A DNA stretch of 64,000 bases. Origin: Devosia lucknowensis. Its GTDB lineage: Bacteria > Pseudomonadota > Alphaproteobacteria > Rhizobiales > Devosiaceae. The number at the start of each line of letters is the position of its first letter. The stretch's first letter is position 1. Where the stretch lies: assembly GCF_900177655.1 (NCBI RefSeq), contig NZ_FXWK01000002.1, forward strand, positions 868,001 through 932,000, in the 5' to 3' direction. A model generated the notes under the pieces. The model saw only the letters and a program-made list of their open reading frames with translations. It did no database searches and was not told the DNA's origin. Made by a program: the position numbers and the translations under genes. Positions 1-8,099 of the stretch are shown here, piece after piece.

Positions 1-1051
1 GCAGTGCAGCGCGCGCTCTCGGCCAGTCATAGGCGTCGATGGCGGCGCGTGCCATCGCCATGCCGGCAGCGCGGTGCGGGGCAGGCAACTCGATAATCTC
101 GCCCAGGCGCTTCAGGCGGTCGACGGCCGAGGCACCCGATTGCGAATGCGCATAGAGCGTCGCCACGTCCGGGTGGCCGGTCGATCGCCAAATGCGGCGC
201 AGAAGGCTTTGTGCGCGCCGCGCTTCACCGCGGTTAGAATAGATGCGGGCAGCGATCAGGGCGGCGGGCACGAAATCGGGCAGGAGTTTGAGGGCCGTCA
301 AAGCGTGGTCCAGCGCCGCATTGGCCTGGCTGTTTTCCAGTTCGCGCGCCCGTGCGGTTTCAATGACCGCCTGACGACGACGTTTGCGGGCTTTGTCCTC
401 GCGTGTGGTGGCCGGTTCGGCATTCACCATGGCGACGGCCTCGGCCCACTGACCCCGACGGGCAAGATCGTCGAACACGGCCTGGCCAGCCCAGCCGGTC
501 TCGGGCGCGAGTGCCAGTGTCTTGCGGGCAAAGGTGAGAGCAGCGTCTGGCCGGTTTTGTGCGCGGGCCTGGTCGTAAAGACCGGTCAGGGCGGCCACCG
601 CCGTCTTTTCGCTGCTGATCAGGGCACGATAGTGCTCGCGTGCAGCGGGCATGTCGCCCAGGGCGAGGTCGGCGCGGGCTTCGAGGAGTTTTGCAGCGCC
701 GTTGTCGGGAAGGCGCGCCTGGGCCTCGCGCGCCATGATGCGAGCTCTGGCCGGGTCTCCGGCCTGCAATGCGATCACGGCGTCGGACAAGGCTTCGACG
801 CCTTGCTCCCGACGACGGGCAGTGCGACGACGGGCCATGGCACGCGGTGCGCCGATAACGCGACGGACCACCGCCCACACTAGTATGACCAGCGCGGCGG
901 CCAGCAGCAGGATGACGACGGCGGTGCCGAGGCGTGGCTGCATGCGGTAGCCGGCCAGCTCGAGCGTCATGGTGCCGGGCAGGGAAATGATCCAGGCAGC
1001 GACGCCGGCAATGACCAGGCTGCCGATGATCCAGGAGGCGAGACGGATCAT
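1..1051 (-). CDS. hemY: HemY, heme-biosynthesis-associated TPR membrane protein (3' end cut by window)
   Basis: About 350 N-terminal residues are visible; the stop lies before base 1. Two hydrophobic segments, residues about 4-25 and 43-66, form the HemY_N membrane anchor. They are followed by an Arg-rich stretch (near 72-84) and alanine-rich helical repeats of TPR type beginning near residue 85. HemY of this family is an inner-membrane protein linked to late heme synthesis whose biochemical role is still unclear; it is not protoporphyrinogen oxidase. The ATG overlaps the stop of the upstream mitofilin gene as ATGA (1048-1051), so it is the fourth gene of the hemC-hemD-mitofilin-hemY operon. 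The start is secure because of the overlap. Confidence 0.88.
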   Translation of the reverse strand, partial: MIRLASWIIGSLVIAGVAAWIISLPGTMTLELAGYRMQPRLGTAVVILLLAAALVILVWAVVRRVIGAPRAMARRRTARRREQGVEALSDAVIALQAGDPARARIMAREAQARLPDNGAAKLLEARADLALGDMPAAREHYRALISSEKTAVAALTGLYDQARAQNRPDAALTFARKTLALAPETGWAGQAVFDDLARRGQWAEAVAMVNAEPATTREDKARKRRRQAVIETARARELENSQANAALDHALTALKLLPDFVPAALIAARIYSNRGEARRAQSLLRRIWRSTGHPDVATLYAHSQSGASAVDRLKRLGEIIELPAPHRAAGMAMARAAIDAYDWPRARAAL

Positions 1052-2280
1052 GCGCCGCCCCCTGCGTTAAGCACCGACTGGCGCAACTCGGCAAGGAAAG
1101 TCTGGGCGGCTGCAAGACTGGAGATATCCGCCGGCAGTTCGCCCGCTGCGCGTCGCATCGGCTCGGGCAGGGCGTTGATCTCAGCCTCGGCGCTGGCGAA
1201 ATCCCGACGGGCCACCGCATCTTCGAGACGGGCGATGGTGGCGTCTGGCGTATTTCCCTCGACCGCACCGGCCGGCCGCATGGCGATCACGCCGCGGAAC
1301 CAGTCGGCCGTCGCGTCCTGCCAGCCGACATCGGCGGTGGCCGGGCGGCCGGCCAGCATGTCCGGCAGCGCAGCATTGAGCCGGCTGGCGATACTTTCCG
1401 GCCGCGGCAGACCGCTCGCCGCTCGACCTGCGACTGCCTCAGGCACAAGCGTTTCCGGCAGGGCCTGCCGGAGCGCGGCGAGTTCGGTTTCGAAACCGCG
1501 GCCACTGCCGAAAGCGCTTTCCAGCCCGGAAAAGATCAGAGGCAGACGAACGGCGGCCGCATCTGCGCCCGCGGTTTCGGTGGTCGATTGCGTCAGGGTC
1601 GCCAATTGCTGCTGCGTTTCTGCCAGTTGCGTGGCGGTGTTGGTGCCTTCGGTCCGCAGCGTGGCAAGCTCGTTCTCGATCGCACTCAGCGCTTCGGGAC
1701 TGGTGGTGCCCTGAGGCTGGGCTTCCGCCAGCGCATCGATGCGGGCAGAAAGGGCGTCGATCTGCTCGGCCAAAGCCGGATCGGTACCGGTCGGCTCTGC
1801 GGCGGGCGCTTCGCGCAGGGCCGTCTCCAGCGATGCCACACGGCTCGTGAGGGTCACGAGGTCGTCCTGAACCGTGCCGGTGGCCGTCTCCAGATTTGGG
1901 ATCGCCGTTGCGAACTGGGCGAGGCGAGGGTCGGCTGGCGCAGCGGTCTGCGGCGTAGCGGGCCACAGGCCAAGCGACGCCAGAGCGTAAGCTGCACCAA
2001 GCCCGATGATGCCTCCGGAGATGCCGGCAATCCATGCCCTCCCATTGCCGTCTGCCTTGGGCTCGTCGACCTTCGGCTTGGTGACAGGCGGTAGTTCGGC
2101 AGCCTTGCCCGCAGGTTTTTCCGCGGCAGACTTTTCGGCCGGCTTGGGAGGGTCGGCGGGTTTGCTCGAACTGGCCGGGCGCGCGGTGCCTTCGAGCACG
2201 GGCGGCTTCACCGGCCCAGTTTTGGCCGCCGATGCCTTGGTTGCAGATGCGGGCGTCTCATTGCCGGTCTGTTCAGCCAT
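1048..2280 (-). CDS. Mitofilin/Mic60-like inner-membrane protein (COG4223)
   Basis: The 410-residue protein has a long Ala/Pro/Lys-rich N-terminus (residues 1-78), one transmembrane helix (about 82-106), a central coiled-coil-like part rich in Leu, Ala, Thr and Gln (about 120-225), and a C-terminal helical region resembling the mitofilin signature. Alphaproteobacterial homologues are regarded as relatives of mitochondrial Mic60, which shapes cristae; the bacterial proteins are linked to intracytoplasmic or inner-membrane architecture. Placement between hemD and hemY is the known conserved context for this family. It lies 24 bases after hemD and overlaps hemY by 4 bases. The family call is from architecture plus context, because primary sequence is poorly conserved. 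Confidence 0.82.
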   Translation of the reverse strand: MAEQTGNETPASATKASAAKTGPVKPPVLEGTARPASSSKPADPPKPAEKSAAEKPAGKAAELPPVTKPKVDEPKADGNGRAWIAGISGGIIGLGAAYALASLGLWPATPQTAAPADPRLAQFATAIPNLETATGTVQDDLVTLTSRVASLETALREAPAAEPTGTDPALAEQIDALSARIDALAEAQPQGTTSPEALSAIENELATLRTEGTNTATQLAETQQQLATLTQSTTETAGADAAAVRLPLIFSGLESAFGSGRGFETELAALRQALPETLVPEAVAGRAASGLPRPESIASRLNAALPDMLAGRPATADVGWQDATADWFRGVIAMRPAGAVEGNTPDATIARLEDAVARRDFASAEAEINALPEPMRRAAGELPADISSLAAAQTFLAELRQSVLNAGGGA

Positions 2281-2304
2281 GCGCTTTCCTTTGCGTTCCC
2301 CCGA

Positions 2305-3036
2305 TCATGACCCAGTTTGCTCTCTGGCAAAAGCCAGGGCCAGCGTCATCATCGCTTCCTCGCTCGGGTGATCGGCGAGCAGCACGCGACTGAAATGTGC
2401 CTCGAGCAGGGGTTTTGCGACATTCTCGGATAAACAAAGCACCGGGAGCTTCCGGCGTTCCTCCGGCGGCAAAATGTCCTTCACCAGATCGCAGAAAATC
2501 TCGGCCGTGCGTCGCGAATAGAGCAGCACCGCACCAAACTGCCCGCCCGCGAGAGCCGAAGCGACGGTCTGGGGGAATTGGGTTTCAGCCACCATCTCGT
2601 AAACCGGCACCGTGGCGACCAACAGACCATGCGGCGCCAGGGCATGCGCCAGATCGCCGCTGAGATGGCTGCCGGCAGGATAAAGCACCGGCCCCGAGAG
2701 CCGCGCGAGGGCGATTGCCGTGGTGAGCGACTCAAGCGTTCCGTCGGCTGCGGTGACGGTGTCGAACCCAGCTTGGCGGGCCTCGTGCGCCGTGCGGTCG
2801 CCAACGGCGAATACCGGCTTTGCGAGCAGGGCGCCAAGCGCGCCAAGATCCTCGAGGGCCCGAATGGCATTGGTGCTGGTGAGAGCCAAAGCCGCGAAAC
2901 CCTCGGGCGGCGGCAGGCGGGCCGATAGTGTCTGGCGCGTCATGACCGGGGCGATTTCCGCTGCGATATCCAGTGCGGCCAATCGCTCGAGCGTGGCTTC
3001 CGCATCAGGCTCGGGTCGCGTCACCAATACGCGCAT
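2305..3036 (-). CDS. hemD: Uroporphyrinogen-III synthase
   Basis: This 243-residue protein matches the usual HemD size. It cyclises and inverts ring D of hydroxymethylbilane to give uroporphyrinogen III in the cytoplasm. It begins with the typical VLVTRPEPDA segment (residues 3-12), has a middle TSTNA motif (residues about 53-57) and a late LLYSRRTAEIF segment of the two-lobed HEM4 fold. Its ATG shares one base with the hemC stop (TGATG at 3034-3038), which indicates translational coupling. The next gene downstream is the mitofilin homologue. HemD is divergent between species, but position next to hemC makes the call firm. Confidence 0.93.
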   Translation of the reverse strand: MRVLVTRPEPDAEATLERLAALDIAAEIAPVMTRQTLSARLPPPEGFAALALTSTNAIRALEDLGALGALLAKPVFAVGDRTAHEARQAGFDTVTAADGTLESLTTAIALARLSGPVLYPAGSHLSGDLAHALAPHGLLVATVPVYEMVAETQFPQTVASALAGGQFGAVLLYSRRTAEIFCDLVKDILPPEERRKLPVLCLSENVAKPLLEAHFSRVLLADHPSEEAMMTLALAFAREQTGS

Positions 3037-3974
3037 CAGTGGCTCCAGCGGCGCAGAAAGTCTTCACCAGCTTGCGCGATCAGATCTTTTCCGACCGTTT
3101 CACCCAAAACCTGCGGATCGCTCCCCTGCGCTTCCGCCCGGAAACTGGTTTGACCGTCAAGGCTGAGGATTTCTCCCTTGAGGGTCAGCATGGTGCCGGA
3201 GAGCCCGCTCAGCGCCCCAACCGGGGTGCGGCAAGAGCCGTCAAGCACCGCCAGCATGGCCCTTTCTGCGGCGATAGCGGAATGGGTGGGCGCATGGTCG
3301 AGCGGCGCCACGATTTCGGCCAGACGTTGGTCACCGGTGCGGATGGCAAGGGCAATGGCGCCCTGGGCGGGCGCTGGCATGAAGTCATCCGGATCGAGGA
3401 TGGCGGTGGCGCGATGCGCCTCATCGAGGCGATTGAGCCCGGCCAAGGCCAGCAACGTTGCATCGGCGACCCCATCTAGCAGCTTTTGGAGCCGCGTATG
3501 CACATTGCCGCGGAATGGGACGATGCGCAGATCGGGTCGGAGGCGCAAAGCCTGCGCGGCCCGCCGGATGGACGAGGTGCCAAACCGTGCGCCCTCGGGC
3601 AGATTGTCTATGCCCTTGACCGAGACCGAGATGAACGCATCACGCACGTCTTCGCGGTCGAGAAAGGCGGCCAGCACCATGCCGGGGGGCATGGCGGTCG
3701 CCACGTCCTTGCTCGAATGCACGCCGATATCGATGCGCCCGGCCAGCAGCGCTTCGTCGATCTCCTTGGTGAAGACACCCTTGCCGCCGATAGCGGACAG
3801 GGTCGTGTTTTCCGCCTGGCTGCGATCGCCGCCGGTGGAAAAAACCTCGATCTCGATGGTCTCTTCGGCAAGGCCGTGGGCCTTGGCCAGCAAGCTGCGC
3901 ACCAGTTTCGCCTGGGCCAGCGCCAGCGGGCTGCCGCGTGTTCCGATCCGGGCGAAGGGGGAGGGCGATTGCAT
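3036..3974 (-). CDS. hemC: Porphobilinogen deaminase (hydroxymethylbilane synthase)
   Basis: The enzyme (312 residues) polymerises four porphobilinogens into hydroxymethylbilane. Seen directly: IGTRGSPLALAQA near the N-terminus, GGKGVFTKEID (near 63-73), the HSSKDV segment near 85-90, PAPAQGAIA, and the DGSCRTPVGA loop near residue 245 carrying the cysteine that binds the dipyrromethane cofactor. It is the first gene of the leftward heme operon and is divergent from tsaD across a 56-bp gap, a common alphaproteobacterial arrangement. The start gives a normal N-terminus. Confidence 0.97.
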   Translation of the reverse strand: MQSPSPFARIGTRGSPLALAQAKLVRSLLAKAHGLAEETIEIEVFSTGGDRSQAENTTLSAIGGKGVFTKEIDEALLAGRIDIGVHSSKDVATAMPPGMVLAAFLDREDVRDAFISVSVKGIDNLPEGARFGTSSIRRAAQALRLRPDLRIVPFRGNVHTRLQKLLDGVADATLLALAGLNRLDEAHRATAILDPDDFMPAPAQGAIALAIRTGDQRLAEIVAPLDHAPTHSAIAAERAMLAVLDGSCRTPVGALSGLSGTMLTLKGEILSLDGQTSFRAEAQGSDPQVLGETVGKDLIAQAGEDFLRRWSH

Positions 3975-4030
3975 GAGCGGGCAGTCCTGGTGTAGGCGAT
4001 TATCTCGTTTTTGGAGTAGACCAGATCGTC

Positions 4031-5101
4031 GTGACCGGGCAAGCGCAAGCCATCATACTGGGCATCGAAACCAGCTGCGACGAAACCGCCGCGGCGGTGG
4101 TCATGCGGGATGAATCGGGTCACGGCACAATTCGTTCCAATGTCATCCGCTCGCAACTCGATGAGCACGCGGCCTTTGGCGGGGTGGTGCCGGAATTGGC
4201 GGCACGCGCGCATGTCGAATGGCTCGACCACATCATCGCCCAGGCGATCGACGAGGCCGGCATTGCGCTCGAGGACGTCGATGCCATTGCCGCAACGGCA
4301 GGGCCGGGTTTGATCGGCGGCGTGCTGGTTGGGCTGACGACGGCCAAGGCACTGGCTGCGTCGCTCGGCAAGCGGCTCATTGCCGTCAACCATCTCGAGG
4401 GCCACGCCCTGACGGCGCGCCTGACCGATGGCGTCGCGTTTCCCTATCTGATGCTGCTGGTCTCGGGCGGCCATAGCCAGTTCGTGCTGGTGCGCGGCGT
4501 GGGCGACTACGAACGCTGGGGCGGCACGATAGACGATGCCCTGGGTGAGGCCTTCGACAAGGTTGCCAAGCTTCTGAGCCTCGGCCCTCCCGGCGGACCT
4601 GCGGTTGAACAGGCGGCAAAGATGGGCGACCCGCGGCGATTCAAGTTTCCGCGGCCACTGTTGCGCGAAGAGCGTCTCGATTTCTCCTTTTCCGGGCTCA
4701 AGACCGCCGTGCGATTGCAGGCGGAGGCGCTGGCGCCGCTCACGGACCAGGACGTCGCCGACATCGCGGCAAGCTTCCAGGATACGGTGGCGGCGATCGT
4801 CGAAACACGCTCGCGTCAGGCGCTGGACCGGTTCAGCCGAGCGTTTCCCGGCCAGGAGATGCGGCTGGTCGTCGCCGGTGGCGTGGCGGCCAATCGTCGG
4901 ATCGCCGCGGCGCTGGAAAACCTCTGTCGGGAGGCAGGTGCCCAATTGGTGGTTCCGCCCATCGTGCTGTGCACCGACAATGGCGCAATGGTTGCCTGGG
5001 CAGGAGCCGAGCGGCTGGCGCTGGGCGCAGAGAGCGACCTCGATGTGGCGGCGCGGCCGCGCTGGCCTCTCGACACGCCCGACATGAAGGTGGGCGCATG
5101 A
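4031..5101 (+). CDS. tsaD: tRNA N6-adenosine threonylcarbamoyltransferase TsaD
   Basis: TsaD transfers the threonylcarbamoyl group to A37 of ANN-decoding tRNAs, working with TsaB and TsaE, which are not in this window. The 356-residue protein has [14 protein letters not shown] at the N-terminus, [13 protein letters not shown], the metal-binding NHLEGH motif (two His, near residue 120) and the C-terminal [12 protein letters not shown] segment of the ASKHA fold. The start is GTG; no in-frame ATG gives a proper N-terminus. Its stop overlaps the gpsA start as ATGA (5098-5101). The t6A enzyme is found with gpsA in many proteobacteria. Confidence 0.96.
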   Translation: MTGQAQAIILGIETSCDETAAAVVMRDESGHGTIRSNVIRSQLDEHAAFGGVVPELAARAHVEWLDHIIAQAIDEAGIALEDVDAIAATAGPGLIGGVLVGLTTAKALAASLGKRLIAVNHLEGHALTARLTDGVAFPYLMLLVSGGHSQFVLVRGVGDYERWGGTIDDALGEAFDKVAKLLSLGPPGGPAVEQAAKMGDPRRFKFPRPLLREERLDFSFSGLKTAVRLQAEALAPLTDQDVADIAASFQDTVAAIVETRSRQALDRFSRAFPGQEMRLVVAGGVAANRRIAAALENLCREAGAQLVVPPIVLCTDNGAMVAWAGAERLALGAESDLDVAARPRWPLDTPDMKVGA

Positions 5102-6087
5102 GCGTATTCGAAACCGTCGCAGTGATCGGTGGAGGTGCCTGGGGAACCGCTTTGGCACAGGCCTCCGCCATGGCAGGCCGGGCGACGACACTGGTGGTTC
5201 GGACACCCGAACAGGCCGATCGCATCAACGCTGCCCGTACGAACGAGGCTGCCCTGCCCGGACAGGCGCTGCTGCCCAATGTGACCGCGACGTCCGACCC
5301 GAGCGAGGCCGACGTGGTCGTGCTCGCGGTGCCGGCGCAGGCGACACGCACGCTGCTGTCCGGCTTCGATCCGCAGCTGCTGGCCGGTCGCCCGGTCGTG
5401 CTGTCTGCCAAGGGGCTCGAAACCGGCACACTGGCGCGCCAGAGTGAAATCCTTGCGGACATGGCGCCGGATGCGATTGGCTTCGTGTTATCCGGCCCCA
5501 GTTTCGCGGCTGACGTGGCGGCGGGCCGACCCACGGCTGTGACCTTGGCCGGGGACGACGCAAACCTCACATCCGATCTTGCAGCGGCATTGGCCGGCCC
5601 TAGTTTCCGACCCTATGCAGCCGATGACAGAGTTGGTGTTGAGATCGCCGGCGCGCTCAAGAATGTCTACGCTCTGGCCTGCGGCGCTGTGGACGGCGCA
5701 CAATTGGGCGCATCGGCGCGGGCTGCGCTGATTGCTCGCGGTTACGCCGAAATGGCCCGCATGGTGACGGCCATGGGTGGTTCGGCGCATACGTTGACAG
5801 GTCTTGCCGGTCTGGGCGACCTGACGCTGACCTGCACGTCGGTGCAGTCCCGAAACTATCAGTTCGGCATGGCGCTGGGCGCGGGACGCCGAACCGAAGA
5901 CATTCTCGGCTCGGGGGCCAAGCTTGCCGAAGGCGTCGCTACGGCGCCGGTCGCCGCAGCCTTGGCGCGCAGTCTTGGTGTCGACGCTCCATTGATAGAT
6001 GCCGTCGACGCCGTCGTCGCCGGCAAGGCCGATATTGCCACCGTGGTTGCGGGCCTCATGTCCCGCCCGCTCAAAAGGGAAGCCTGA
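5098..6087 (+). CDS. gpsA: NAD(P)+-dependent glycerol-3-phosphate dehydrogenase GpsA
   Basis: GpsA reduces dihydroxyacetone phosphate to sn-glycerol-3-phosphate for phospholipid synthesis in the cytoplasm. The 329-residue protein has the Rossmann glycine motif [12 protein letters not shown] at residues about 9-20, LSAKGLE and LSGPSFA segments, and the catalytic-lysine motif [13 protein letters not shown] near residue 185. The start was placed at 5098 because it overlaps the tsaD stop by 4 bases and yields the standard N-terminus; a longer in-frame extension lies inside tsaD and is not expected to be used. It is followed two bases later by a YciI-family gene. Confidence 0.96.
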   Translation: MSVFETVAVIGGGAWGTALAQASAMAGRATTLVVRTPEQADRINAARTNEAALPGQALLPNVTATSDPSEADVVVLAVPAQATRTLLSGFDPQLLAGRPVVLSAKGLETGTLARQSEILADMAPDAIGFVLSGPSFAADVAAGRPTAVTLAGDDANLTSDLAAALAGPSFRPYAADDRVGVEIAGALKNVYALACGAVDGAQLGASARAALIARGYAEMARMVTAMGGSAHTLTGLAGLGDLTLTCTSVQSRNYQFGMALGAGRRTEDILGSGAKLAEGVATAPVAAALARSLGVDAPLIDAVDAVVAGKADIATVVAGLMSRPLKREA

Positions 6088-6088
6088 A

Positions 6089-6382
6089 ATGCTCTATGCC
6101 ATGATCGCCAAGGACGCCCCGGGCGCACTGCAGAAGCGCCTCGACACGCGGCCGGTGCATCTCGACCACCTCAATTCATTGGGCAAGAAACTGGTCTTTG
6201 CAGGTGCGCTGCTCGATGCTCAGGATCAGCCGGAAGGTTCGATCGTCGTGTTCGAGGCGGAGACGCTGGAAGAGGCCGAGGCCATGGCCGCGGCCGATCC
6301 GTTCGTTCCGGCTGGCGTGTTTGCCAGCTACGAGGTCAAGCGCTGGCGCATTGCCATTAACACCACCGGCGTGGAGTTTTAA
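6089..6382 (+). CDS. YciI family protein
   Basis: This is a 97-residue single-domain protein of the ferredoxin-like YciI fold. It shows the N-terminal MLYAMIAKD strand, a RPVHLDHL segment bearing the conserved His and Asp that line the putative active site, and an AADPFVPAGVF segment typical of the family. YciI proteins are mostly uncharacterised and occasionally act as small hydrolases or dehalogenases; no reaction can be assigned here. It starts one base after the gpsA stop and ends five bases before the EVE-domain gene, so all are in one operon. The gpsA-yciI-EVE order is a recurring alphaproteobacterial block. Confidence 0.88.
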   Translation: MLYAMIAKDAPGALQKRLDTRPVHLDHLNSLGKKLVFAGALLDAQDQPEGSIVVFEAETLEEAEAMAAADPFVPAGVFASYEVKRWRIAINTTGVEF

Positions 6383-6387
6383 GCCTC

Positions 6388-6822
6388 ATGGCCTACTGGC
6401 TGATGAAGTCCGAACCGGACGTGTTTTCCTTCGATGATCTCGTCGCGAAAACCGAACGCGGCGAGGTCGAGGAATGGCATGGCGTGCGCAACTACGCGGC
6501 GCGCAACAACATGAAGGCCATGGCGGTGGGGGATCAGGCCTTTTTCTACCATTCCAATATCGGCAAGGAGATCGTCGGGATCATGACGATCGTGGCGCCG
6601 GCGCATCCCGACAGCACCGGCGAGCTCAATGCAAAGGGCGAAGTCGTCTGGGAATGCGTCGATGTGCAGTCGGTCAGACCATTCCCGCGCCCGGTGACGC
6701 TGGCCGAGATCAAGGCCACGGAGGCACTTTCCGAGCTCGAACTGGTCAAGCTCTCGCGCCTTTCGGTGTCGAAAGTGTCCGATACCGAGTGGAAGCTGCT
6801 CTGCAAGATGGGCGGGCTCTAG
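6388..6822 (+). CDS. EVE domain-containing protein
   Basis: The 144-residue protein matches the full-length bacterial EVE domain (COG2947, PUA-like fold). Seen: MAYWLMKSEPDVFSFDDL at the N-terminus, WHGVRNYAARNN near residues 31-42, and GDQAFFYHSN near 48-57, which together form the aromatic pocket region. EVE domains are thought to read modified bases or nucleotides (YTH-like). It is the last gene of the tsaD-gpsA-yciI-EVE operon. Partner and target are not known. A neighbouring t6A-modification gene is suggestive of nucleic-acid work but does not prove it. Confidence 0.92.
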   Translation: MAYWLMKSEPDVFSFDDLVAKTERGEVEEWHGVRNYAARNNMKAMAVGDQAFFYHSNIGKEIVGIMTIVAPAHPDSTGELNAKGEVVWECVDVQSVRPFPRPVTLAEIKATEALSELELVKLSRLSVSKVSDTEWKLLCKMGGL

Positions 6823-6924
6823 CCAGAGCGCTGAGACAGCGCTGACGCTGCTGCGATCTCTTCACGATCGTCTCCGCCGGGATTAACATTGCCCTTGCGC
6901 CGATCTGGCGCAGGGGGAACACTC

Positions 6925-7326
6925 ATGTCGCATTTTGCCGTGAACTGGCTGGCCGTCGTGCTGGCCGCGATTGCCGCCTATGCCTTCGGCGCCGTCTGGT
7001 ACATGGGCCTGTCGCGCCAGTGGATGGCAGCGCTGGGCAAGACCAAGGATCAATTGCAGGTCGGGTTCACGCCCTTCATCTGGTCCTTCGCGGTGGAGCT
7101 GGTGATGGCCTATTTCATCGCCCTGCTCACGCCCGTCATGATGGGGGAGATCACCGTTGCCTCAGGCGCTCTGGTCGGCGTCCACATGTGGGTCGGCTTC
7201 GTCATCACCACCCTGATCATGAATCACCGCTACGAAGGCATGAAGTGGTCACTGACCGTCATCGACGGGTTGCACCTGCTCGGTGTCCTGGTCATTCAGG
7301 GCGTGGTGATCGGGCTTCTAGGCTAG
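6925..7326 (+). CDS. DUF1761 family membrane protein
   Basis: This 133-residue hydrophobic protein has four predicted transmembrane helices (about residues 5-25, 48-70, 78-100 and 110-132). The FGAVWYMGLSRQWMAALGK loop after helix 1 and the NHRYEGMKWSLTVIDGLH segment near the C-terminus are typical of DUF1761. The function is unknown. The start chosen follows a GGGGGAAC ribosome-binding site (6914-6921) that sits beside a small inverted repeat, TGCGCC/GGCGCA (6897-6913). It is convergent with yciB, and the two coding ends overlap by 9 bases. Confidence 0.8.
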   Translation: MSHFAVNWLAVVLAAIAAYAFGAVWYMGLSRQWMAALGKTKDQLQVGFTPFIWSFAVELVMAYFIALLTPVMMGEITVASGALVGVHMWVGFVITTLIMNHRYEGMKWSLTVIDGLHLLGVLVIQGVVIGLLG

Positions 7327-8007
7327 GTCGCTGCCGCTTGCCACCGGCGGGACGTTCACCGGTTCCGCCGTGGGGGCGTATTTGTTGAGCAGGGGCAACT
7401 GGGTCATTGAGAAAACCACGGTCAGTGGCATGATGCCCCACACCTTGAACGCCACCCAGAAGTCGGTGGAGAAATTGCGCCAGACCACTTCATTGACGAC
7501 GGCGAGCAGGATGAAGAACAGACCCCAGTTGAGGGTCAGTTTCCACCAGCCTTCGGGTCTGAGCTTGTAGACGTCGCCGAAGACGTATTTCAGCAAGGAC
7601 TGCCCGAACAGCAGGCCGCCCAACAGCACCGATGCAAAGAGCACATTGGTGATGGTGGGCTTGATCTTGATGAAGGTCTCGTCCTGCAGCCAAAGGGTCA
7701 GGCCGCCGAAAATCAGCACGACGACGCCGGTGACCAGCGGCATCACCGGGATCTTCTTGAGAAGAATCTTGGAAAGCACCAGGGATACGGCCATGGCCAC
7801 CATGAATACGGCCGTGGCGAGAAAGAAGCCTTCGGGAAAGATCGCGTCCAGCGCAGGGACGGCTGCAAGAATGCGGTCGCCCATGAAATTGACGACGAAG
7901 AAGATGACCAGGGGCCCCAATTCAAGCGAGAGCTTGGTGATCTGCGGCTTGAGGTCTTCCCAGTTGACTTCTGGTTCGGCGGCTTTGTTGGTCATCTTGT
8001 GTTCCAT
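7318..8007 (-). CDS. yciB: Inner membrane-spanning protein YciB (septation protein A, IspZ family)
   Basis: The 229-residue protein has five to six transmembrane helices with the family markers LSLELGPLVIFFVVNF, TAVFMVAMAVSLVLS and the FGQSLLKYVFGDVYKL loop, and ends with VFSMTQLPLLNKY. YciB/IspZ proteins are linked to septum or envelope integrity and interact with elongation and division proteins in enterobacteria; the mechanism is unknown. An alternative start at 7995 (MTNKA) would remove four residues and is equally plausible. It lies 92 bases downstream of ftsY in the same direction, so it may be the last gene of the dapF-mtaB-ftsY unit. Confidence 0.92.
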   Translation of the reverse strand: MEHKMTNKAAEPEVNWEDLKPQITKLSLELGPLVIFFVVNFMGDRILAAVPALDAIFPEGFFLATAVFMVAMAVSLVLSKILLKKIPVMPLVTGVVVLIFGGLTLWLQDETFIKIKPTITNVLFASVLLGGLLFGQSLLKYVFGDVYKLRPEGWWKLTLNWGLFFILLAVVNEVVWRNFSTDFWVAFKVWGIMPLTVVFSMTQLPLLNKYAPTAEPVNVPPVASGSDLA

Positions 8008-8099
8008 CGGCCCAATGTGATGCCAGGGGCCATGCGATGCAAGGGTTCAATAGGCTGCAAGAGTGGTGAGATTTTGGCTGCAGCGGCGAGGGGCGAACC

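Noticed and set aside
3608..5206. A 532-residue open frame antisense to tsaD and hemC
   Set aside because: Low-complexity Arg/His/Gln composition typical of the antisense of a GC-rich gene, overlapping two certain genes.
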